Assembly: GCA_034401795.1 (NCBI GenBank)
Contig: CM067373.1
Coordinates: 90,044,996-90,108,995, forward strand
Length of the DNA: 64,000 bases
From: Chaetoderma sp. LZ-2023a
Lineage: Eukaryota > Mollusca > Caudofoveata > Chaetodermatida > Chaetodermatidae
Reading direction: 5' to 3'
Every line of letters begins with the position of its first letter. Positions within the stretch are counted from its first letter, which is position 1. The notes beneath the pieces are model-generated. The model was not told the DNA's origin. It ran no database searches and saw only the letters and a program-made list of their open reading frames with translations. Of the stretch, positions 56,449-64,000 are shown in pieces. The position numbers were made by a program, and so were the translations under genes.

Positions 56449-56515
<67 letters not shown>
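56449..56515 (+). repeat. (CT)n microsatellite beside exon 2
   Basis: About 30 CT units followed by a C-run (56520-56531). On the sense (minus) strand of the host gene it is a purine (GA)n tract 30-100 bases upstream of the exon 2 acceptor. Confidence 0.97.
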
Positions 56516-56517
<2 letters not shown>

Positions 56518-56539
56518 CTCCCCCCCCCCCCAAATCCCT

Positions 56540-57237
<698 letters not shown>

Positions 57238-57549
57238 AAACCTAAATAGGTAATTGAGAAACCCCACAATAAACTAGAGTAATTTACCTCCTCTGTGCAG
57301 CCCTCATACCGCCGAGTCCATTCCGCCCCAGATTATGTCTATAGAGAATTCACCATGCTTAAAATACGTCACTGGGGACCCCCGCCCCCCAAACTAGGTT
57401 AATTGACAATAGGAATACCCACCTTTTTCTTCATGATCTCATATATTGGGTATAAACTCAAGAAATACGCCATTGCCCCCTCCCCACACCCCACACCCCC
57501 ACTCCCAAGCAAATTCAGGGTAAATTTTACCGCCTCATTCACACACCTG

Positions 57550-57550
<1 letters not shown>

Positions 57551-57634
<84 letters not shown>
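57551..57634 (+). repeat. (CA)n microsatellite
   Basis: About 41 CA units. Confidence 0.97.
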
Positions 57635-57636
<2 letters not shown>

Positions 57637-57887
57637 GCCCCCACCCCACCACGTCCCTTCAGCCGTACATAGACAACAGTACTACTCATTTAACAACGGT
57701 GCACTTAGAAATTGTCTACCCTATGTAAGGAACTGATGCGGAACGATATTTCTTTGCTGACACGTTTCGTTATATTTAGAGATATGCGCTGACTTGCAGG
57801 GTGGGTTTTTGGGCATAAGCCACCACCAGAAGTCCATAAATTAATACTAATATTAAGGACTTCTGCTAGGTACATCCATATAAAAAC

Positions 57888-57950
57888 TAGGTCTGCCTGA
57901 CCGAGTTTCTGCATAATATAGGTCAGATGTCAATTTGCCTTGTTGAAATC
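57888..57950. repeat. Short dispersed repeat, copy 1 of 3
   Basis: CTAGGTCTGCCTGACCGAGTT and AATATAGGTCAGATGTCAAT recur with changes at 59077-59125 and 59390-59435. Confidence 0.5.
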
Positions 57951-58734
57951 AATAGTCAATTATCCAGGCAGCCATTTTCATCCTCTTTTGACGGATTTAT
58001 ACCAAATCTTGTCAAAATGGTTCTATAGGCATCTAGTAATTGATGACAATGTATTGATTGTATCATGCGGCTGCAGTAGAACCATCCTACAGCTACAAAT
58101 CACTCCGGCTTCGCTTTTAACTACTGTATATTGTTATCAGCCAGATTATTTAGCTTCCGCGGGTTTATTCTTGAACCGGGTGTACCGACTCCTGTAGATT
58201 TATGCAATGATGTCTTCTCCTGGCTGTATATTTACTGGCTCCCAGTAGTGTGAATTCCAAGTCTCTGCGCGGGTAGTGTCTTCTGACATGGACCGCCTTG
58301 ATGGGCAGCGCCAATGTGCTACACATATTGCATAGTGTATCTTTGGCAATAATGTGGCCTAATAGTTCCATTATGTAGATGATGTTGATCTGATTTCACA
58401 CACCAGAATTATGCCCCGTGAAAATTTTCTTACGTATTGGCCCGATGTCGAAAGATATTACTGTGGTGTGACGTTTCGTAATACTTATTGCTATTGACCT
58501 ACTGAATTTGATGGGGGGGGGGGGGTGAGATCTAGAATAAATCTTGATTAAATCTTATACCAATCTGGTCAAAATGGCCCTAAACGCGCATAATACGTGT
58601 ATGCCTATTGTGTAAATGAAGTAGATCTAACGCCAAACATCAGAATGATGGATCCAGTTTTAGCTATGCCGAGCCCATCTCTAGATAACCTCCAACCACG
58701 CGTTGTCCATGTTATGATCAATCGATCCCTGCGT

Positions 58735-58940
58735 TCTCTGAATCTCAATTTCCAGAAAACTATACAGGTAATCTGTTGAATATTTTTAAACTAATTTGAA
58801 AATATTCACGAGAATGTTTATTAAATAGTAAAGCCATCAGGTAAGCCGTCGTGACGAACTTATCTACGTCATTAATGACGTAATTGATTATGACGTCATC
58901 CTGCATGTTACGTAGTTTATTATGACGTCATATGATGGAT
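58735..58940. repeat. Dispersed repeat, paired with 8625-8850
   Basis: AACTATACAGGTAATCTGTTG, GAATGTTTATTAAATAG and TGACGTAATTGATTATGACG in the same order as the copy at 8625. Three TGACGTCAT/TGACGTAAT-type motifs lie at 58875-58935. Confidence 0.5.
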
Positions 58941-59166
58941 GGGTAAACTGGAATCATCCTGGAAAACTTTCTAAAATATGTGGCCCACTGTGAAAGTGGT
59001 GCCATGTTTATAGCTATTGACTTCTAACTTGTTGGGTGGGCACCTTTTGGCATACACTTCCAGCCCTATCAGAACTAGGTCAGTCTAACCAACTTTCTCA
59101 ATTATGTAGGTCAAATGTAAATTTTGACATTGGAACAAATAGAAAACTATTCAATCAGCATAAATA

Positions 59167-59190
59167 TATTATTATTATTATTATTATTAT

Positions 59191-59263
<73 letters not shown>
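59167..59263 (+). repeat. (ATT)n(AGT)n compound microsatellite
   Basis: About eight ATT units switch to about 23 TAG units. A (TG)n tract follows at 59342-59380. Confidence 0.97.
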
Positions 59264-59265
<2 letters not shown>

Positions 59266-59724
59266 GCAGAGTATCCATCTCTACCAGCAAACAATATAGT
59301 ACTGCGAAGGGAGGCTATGCATTGGCTATGTATATATATAATGTGTGTGTGCGTGAGTGCGTGCGTGTGTGTGTGTGTGTGAAAATTTAGGCCATCCTGA
59401 CCTAGTTTCAGGAGAATATAGGTCAACCGTTAATTTGGTATTAGAAATAATAATAAGACAGTCAATCAATCGGAACATTCTGTATTATTTTTAGTTATTT
59501 ATAGAAAATATATTGAAATCACTTGAGAATTAATTGCAATTAGGCTCTACAGCTTTAGATGACAACTGAGCGTTAATACCCTAATTGAGCCTCTTGTTTC
59601 TCTGAAGGGACGGATCCTAATCACACACGCACGCACACGCGCGCGCACACATTCTCACGCACACGAGCACTTTTCCACCCCCCTTCTAGTCCCGTCCTCG
59701 CGCACTACAAATATAACTATTTAC

Positions 59725-59911
59725 CTGGTGCGCGTGATCCGGTAGCAGACCAGAGGCCAGTGTGAACGCGGACGTAATGCCGATAATAGTCATAGCCGTA
59801 CCAAGATGACCAGTAATCGGTCGAAAATCCAATCAAGAAAAGCAATAATCCCAGCAGGAAGCAAATAAATGATACCTTCACAAGTGTGGATGCCTCTCTA
59901 AAACCCGCCAT
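59725..59911 (-). CDS. PMP22/claudin-like four-TM protein, exon 1
   Basis: ATG 59911 (context ACAATGG, A at -3 and G at +4) opens MAGFREASTLVKVSFIC. TM1 is LVKVSFICFLLGLLLFLIGF (residues about 10-29). The first extracellular loop begins STDYWSSW and holds HTGLW, the W..GLW signature of the PMP22/claudin superfamily. The two loop cysteines of classical claudins are absent. The exon ends CACCAG with donor GTAAATAG at 59724; phase 1. A TTG-initiated extension upstream is possible but the ATG is better. No promoter motif was recognised upstream. The protein should be an integral membrane protein of the surface or of cell junctions; orthology to a named gene is not established. Confidence 0.88.
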
Positions 59912-59999
59912 TGTGAACAATTCCTCTGCACAGTTTCAGTAGATTATATTAACTAGAAGCCACAAATACACGTTATAAATAAATGTCTTGTTTAATAAT

Positions 60000-60650
60000 C
60001 CGATAGAAAAACTATAAATTTAACTTTTGATGGCTAAATTTAGAAAGAATATTGTAAACCTTTTTTACTTTAATCACTTAGTTGGAATTAGAAGCAGTTT
60101 GTCCAGCCACGCCCTTTAGAAATGAAGCTATGTAGACTCCTCAGCATCACTAAGAAAACAGTTGCCGACAGGGTGCCTGAGTATGTATGGTCGAGTAGTG
60201 TTACACTAGTTCCAAAATAAACACATCGAATCTGGCTTGCCGAAGTTACCGTGCCACTTGCCTAGATTCTCCACAACATCGTTGCCATGGTTGCCGGTGC
60301 TGCTAATGCTGATGCTAATGCAAACGGGTGCGCGTCTATGCTCTCGAATCTCGAATGTATTTTACCAGTCATCGACTATATACACTCGCATCCGCAGCGA
60401 CTGAATGCTTCATAGTTAACATTCCAGTGAACCGAGTTTCGGACCAGTCAGTCTGTGTCAGACTAACCTCTCTGGGAAATCCAGTATTACCCACACACCT
60501 ATCTATTACTTAGCCTACCTCAACGCACACCCCTCCCTCACATCTGGTTGAATGGTTGAACGTGGGCTGACGTCACAATCATAATTGAAAGAAATACTCA
60601 GACATAGTCCGTCAAGTGTACAAATTGTACATGTCTTTGATGGATTTACT
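60000..60650. other. 5' flank of the four-TM gene, no recognised gene
   Basis: Short direct repeats GCTGATGCTAATGC (60300-60325). No TATA box in a convincing position for the minus-strand gene. Confidence 0.4.
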
Positions 60651-60659
60651 ATTTAATAA

Positions 60660-60768
60660 ACATTATGTTGAAAATTTTAAAACTAATTTGGCTGGTCGCT
60701 GTTGCTGCCATAGTAGGCAGCAACATCACCAAGTCAAATTAGTTTCAAAATATTCAACAGCTTACCCT
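60660..60768. mobile_element. Hairpin MITE family B, copy
   Basis: ATGTTGAAAATTTTAAAACT and AATTTGGCTGGTCGCTGTTGC pair with GCAACATCACCAAGTCAAATT and AGTTTCAAAATATTCAAC. A short loop CCATAGTAG. Confidence 0.7.
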
Positions 60769-60938
60769 TGATTCGGGGAATTCATGGTTCGATAGATCCA
60801 AAACGCTCAGAGCATGGGCGAGCTTAACTATAAATGGGCGGGGCATAGCTAGAAAGGGATCCCTCTACTCTGACGTCTACGGATACATGCAATGGACCAT
60901 CGTCCCATCGCACGCTCGCGCTCCCACTAACACTCCCC

Positions 60939-61732
60939 AATCTAAAAATAGAGGCGTGGCTTCTACGATAATACACCTCTAATGTAATGACCGGCCATCG
61001 TATTACGCCATCACTGCGACTGGACTGTTACACAGACTCCAGTTCGGCGACCAGACAAATCGGGACCTAGTCCATCTCCGTAGCGGACTCTAAAAGGAAC
61101 AGTATGGATCGTGTTGATGTTGGTATCATCTTAACATTTGTATCGCTAGCTTAATACAGACATTAAAATGGACTTGATCCACCCAGTGGTTCGTGTAATA
61201 TCAATATCCACGCAAAGTCAGCAAATTCTTGACCTCATTTTGTGTGCGGCAGACGTGCGACAGATTTGAATTTTACGACTAATTCAAAGGGACTATTTTT
61301 CTGTTAACTACTTGTCATACAGACTACTATAGGCTTTATATCATCTCGTTTTACGTGAATTAATATTGTCTTGTATGAGGAGAGTAGCGCTCGTGTCGTT
61401 TTAAGTTTCAATTCTCTCTACCACCATATTCTGGTGGAAATCACTACGCCAATGGCTACTCAATACATACGAGCTACTTTTCTCGATCTCGAATCGAAGG
61501 AGATCTCGCGAGATACGAATGTAACACTCCCGTGTCGATCTCCGTGCTTGCAGGCTTTTGATGTCTGGGCTAAGTCCGCGAAACTTCATAAATGCGGTCA
61601 GTCGACTACTACCTAATAAAATTGCTCGGTTATCATCATCCTACTAATATACTGTCAATCACATAGATTGACATTCGTGTCTCCAAGCTCTCCATAGATG
61701 CTGGTACGAAGCTACGCCTCTATTTTTAGATT
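60939..61732. mobile_element. TIR element of about 794 bp, family C
   Basis: AATCTAAAAATAGAGGCGTG at 60939 is mirrored by TACGCCTCTATTTTTAGATT ending at 61732, about 24 bp of inverted repeat. Inside lies GAAGGAGATCTCGCGAGATAC (61497-61517). An 81-codon frame (61371-61616) has no known motif. Probably a non-autonomous DNA transposon. Confidence 0.7.
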
Positions 61733-61945
61733 TCTTGGGAGATAGAAGTAGGCACACATCTGATTGGCTACCTGAAAACCGGCACAGAGCATAGCGAGAA
61801 ATTGCGGGTTTGCAAGTATGGTGTCGAACAGCGAAGCAATGTGAGTAGGCGTATGTTAGTACGATGGCAATGGACTGGGAAGTGTAGTATTTTGCTTTTA
61901 CTACGTCTTAATCGTGTGTTTATTGCGCAATCATGTGTTGTCATA

Positions 61946-62075
61946 ATCTAAAAATAGAGGCGTGGCTTCTTCGAGAATACACCTCTAATTATTGACCTGC
62001 CATCTTATTACGTCACCACAACGACTACTTTTCTGGATCTCGTATCGAAGGAGATCTCCCGAGATACGAATGGTG
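61946..62075. mobile_element. Family C, internally deleted copy
   Basis: Begins like the left end at 60939 (TCTAAAAATAGAGGCGTGGC, then TACACCTCTAAT, CTGCCATCTTATTACGTCAC) and then jumps to the internal segment CTACTTTTCTGGATCTCG..GAAGGAGATCTCCCGAGATA. About 450 bp between these are missing compared with the copy at 60939. Confidence 0.65.
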
Positions 62076-62269
62076 TTATCACAGCGTTGTTTTTATTATA
62101 TATTTAACAATGAATAGCCGACCGGAAATGACAAATTGTTTATGGTGTAGGGAGTAGGTATATATTATATTGATCCAACCCATGACATTACAAGAATGCA
62201 TTAACTTAACATATCTACATAGCAGCAAAATATTTACACACAAGTTATAAAGTTACTACATGCAACGCG

Positions 62270-62300
62270 TGCACGCACGCACGCACGCGCACGCACACAC
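62270..62300 (+). repeat. (GCAC)n microsatellite
   Basis: About six GCAC-type units. Confidence 0.9.
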
Positions 62301-62564
62301 CACACAGGCACCCTGCGCACAAGGGTAAGTAACCTGTACATTGACACTTACTGTGACAACGCCGCTGATCGTTTTTTAAAAGTCTTGAAGAAAAAGCTTG
62401 CCACTTTTTTTATGGCAGAATTGTCAGCAAGTAGATAAACTTATCTCCGCAGCTTAAAGTTTGAAAATTCACACTTAATGTGTAAATATGTCCATAGAGA
62501 GTCATTCGTTCATTGTGAGAGAATGGACATCGAACTAGGAAATGAGTTTCATCTTCAATCTCAC

Positions 62565-62660
62565 GTTACACAGTTTTAAATCTAATATGACTGGTAGATC
62601 TATGACAGCAACAGGTTCCAGTCAAATTAGTTTCAAAATATTGAACAGCTTTCCTGTAGG
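62565..62660. mobile_element. Hairpin MITE family B, copy
   Basis: CAGTTTTAAATCTAATATGACTG on the left, CAGTCAAATTAGTTTCAAAA and TATTGAACAGCTTTCCTGTA on the right, with a short AGCAACAG centre. Confidence 0.65.
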
Positions 62661-62664
62661 CCCG

Positions 62665-63035
62665 TACGGGGTGGGGGCCGTTCGGGGTAGGGTGGGTTCG
62701 AACGATATATGACTATTTTGATATTATCTATTTTGTTGATTTTTATGCCTAGATTGCGGGAAAATGCACCATTTTACTTTCAGAAATAAAAAATCTTCTT
62801 AACCTGGGGGGAACTTCACACCAGACCGTAATTATTTAAAGGTGCATATTCACAGTAAAATGACTGAAAATAAAATTGTTTAAATTATATACGTTTAGAG
62901 GCTTAAACTGTGAGCCTATATGTAATAAAAAGAAATAAATCTTAACATATGATGATTTTATTCCATATAAATTAATATAATTTTTTAAGTTGCAAAATTG
63001 AAAAAAATTCAATTTTGAAACTTAAAAGTTATAAT
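62665..63035. other. AT-rich, no recognised gene
   Basis: Contains a GGGGT-rich stretch (62670-62695), then AT-rich sequence with inverted TTGAAATT/AATTTCAA motifs. Confidence 0.4.
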
Positions 63036-63044
63036 TTCAAAATT

Positions 63045-63690
63045 ATTTGACTGACAGGATACAATGTGTTCAATTTAATGGTGCTATTTCAGGAAACAAA
63101 AAATTAGTCTGCGGTGTACCTCAAGGTTCAATCCGTGGATCCCTTCTGTTCTTACTAAGCATGAGTGATTTACCAAATGTCATTAACCAACCGTCATTAA
63201 TACTGTTTGCAATGTCTTTGGTAGACATAAGGATATAAATACTCTATACAAAAATGTGAATAATGAAATGGAAAAAATTATAAATCGGTTCAAAATTAAT
63301 AAATTATCTCTAACTGTTAGCAAAACAAATTTTATACTATTTACAAGAGCTAGCCAACCAGAAGAAGCTGCTCTCACAAAACTTCGCATACACACTCAAG
63401 AAATACGAGAGGCCGGGTATGTTAAATTCCTGGAAGTCTATTTGGACAAACATTTAACCTGGGAGAAACACATAGAGATAATGACATCCAATTTAGCAAG
63501 GAATATTGGTGTCATGCGCCGCCTCAAGTCATATCTTCCATCTCATATCCAAAAAACTCTGTGTAACACATTGATACCTCCGCATATCACATACTGCAAT
63601 GCTATCTGGAACAATACATATCAAACTAAACTAAAAAAACCTAAAATCACTACAAAAGCAATCTATCAAACTATTTTCGCAAACAGCAGG
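63045..63690 (+). pseudogene. LINE reverse transcriptase, C-terminal half
   Basis: GNKKLVCGVPQGSIRGSLLF (63094-63150, motif B, Arg where Leu is usual) and ILFAMSLVDIR (motif C, where FADD is replaced by FAMS, so inactive). After a frameshift come KINKLSLTVSKTNFILF (63291-63340), VKFLEVYLDKHLTWEKHI (63421-63475), IGVMRRLKSYLPSHIQKTL and HITYCNAIWNNTYQTKL (63505-63630). It is CR1/Jockey-group like and differs from the copies at 26-30 kb and 35 kb. The right end runs into family C sequence at about 63690. Confidence 0.8.
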
Positions 63691-63699
63691 GGAACAAGC

Positions 63700-63785
63700 A
63701 TCGTCGTATTGCATGGGTTTCGCCCTCCCGCTCTGCTCCCGTATCGAGTCCCGTGCTTGCACGCTTTTGATGCCTGCGCTAAGTT
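63700..63785. repeat. Family C internal segment
   Basis: CCCGTGCTTGCACGCTTTTG and ATGCCTGCGCTAAG match 61540-61580 of the element at 60939. Confidence 0.5.
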
Positions 63786-64000
63786 CAGGGGCGGACTGGC
63801 CATAAGGGCATTTGTGCAATGCCCGGTGGGCTGGTGTTTCAGGGTAAAATGGGCTGGTAGGCTGGAAAAAAAATTTGTACCTGTAACTCTGTACAGATTC
63901 ACGGTTTTGAGCACATGTTAGTGATGATGTTACTTGTTACATGTTAACTGTTGAACCAAGTTCTTCCCCTTGATGGGATCACCCTGGAATGACCAGGTAC
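63786..64000. mobile_element. hAT-type terminus, right end outside window
   Basis: CAGGGGCGGACTGGCCATAA is a typical hAT MITE terminus. The likely 8-bp target duplicate on the left would be GCTAAGTT (63778-63785). The other terminus is not in the window. Confidence 0.6.

Noticed and set aside
59036-59390. Poly-Ser and poly-Val proteins
   Set aside because: Translations of the (TAG)n microsatellite.

Overview
The window is animal nuclear DNA, most likely from a marine or aquatic invertebrate. It is AT-rich and intron-bearing, and it is packed with old transposable elements: Ty3/Gypsy, DIRS-type, CR1/L2-, Jockey- and RTE-like LINEs, hAT-type MITEs, a Polinton-type DNA polymerase and long microsatellites. 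The sequence does not fix the species.

One host gene can be reconstructed with confidence. It lies on the minus strand, in three coding exons at 59911-59725, 56412-56263 and 12491-12349. Both introns are phase 1 with GT..AG borders. The product is 159 residues with four membrane segments, in the PMP22/claudin superfamily. Intron 2 is about 43.8 kb and holds most of what is described here.

Layout. 1-1821: broken Polinton-type DNA polymerase B (minus). 2579-5985: tRNA-like SINE units, a MITE and two LINE fragments. 6.4-12.1 kb: two families of hairpin MITEs and a hAT-type MITE with an 8-bp target duplication; the last exon and 3' end of the host gene start at 12.35 kb. 13.7-17.06 kb: dead Gypsy element. 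17.1-22.5 kb: decayed DIRS-type element with reverse transcriptase, RNase H and tyrosine recombinase. 23.3 kb: LTR-like promoter module. 25.3-30.4 kb: MITE and several LINE fragments, one cut by a hAT-type MITE. 30768-37550: minus-strand Gypsy element with 207-bp LTRs, one of them split by a 2.2-kb LINE.

37640-47.7 kb holds the best preserved element: a plus-strand Gypsy/errantivirus-like endogenous retroelement with a 1477-bp LTR, gag with three zinc knuckles, protease, RT/RNase H, integrase, and an env-like gene with a furin-type site and fusion-peptide-like sequence. It is disabled by stops, frameshifts and an altered RT catalytic motif. Its 3' LTR breaks off after about 320 bp and is followed by a second copy of the element's own left flank (47707-50855) and a complete solo LTR (50856-52329). 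Both ends of the locus carry the same AGAT target duplication. This looks like two allelic states of one insertion placed in tandem: either an assembly artefact between haplotypes or a real duplication followed by LTR-LTR recombination.

52.3-64 kb contains an RTE-like LINE cut by a MITE, host exons 2 and 1, long microsatellites, a TIR element family and a LINE ending at another hAT-type terminus. I saw no convincing new system. The strongest points are the host gene with its giant intron, the env-bearing element, the solo-LTR/duplicated-flank arrangement, and the duplicated RT core in the DIRS-type element.
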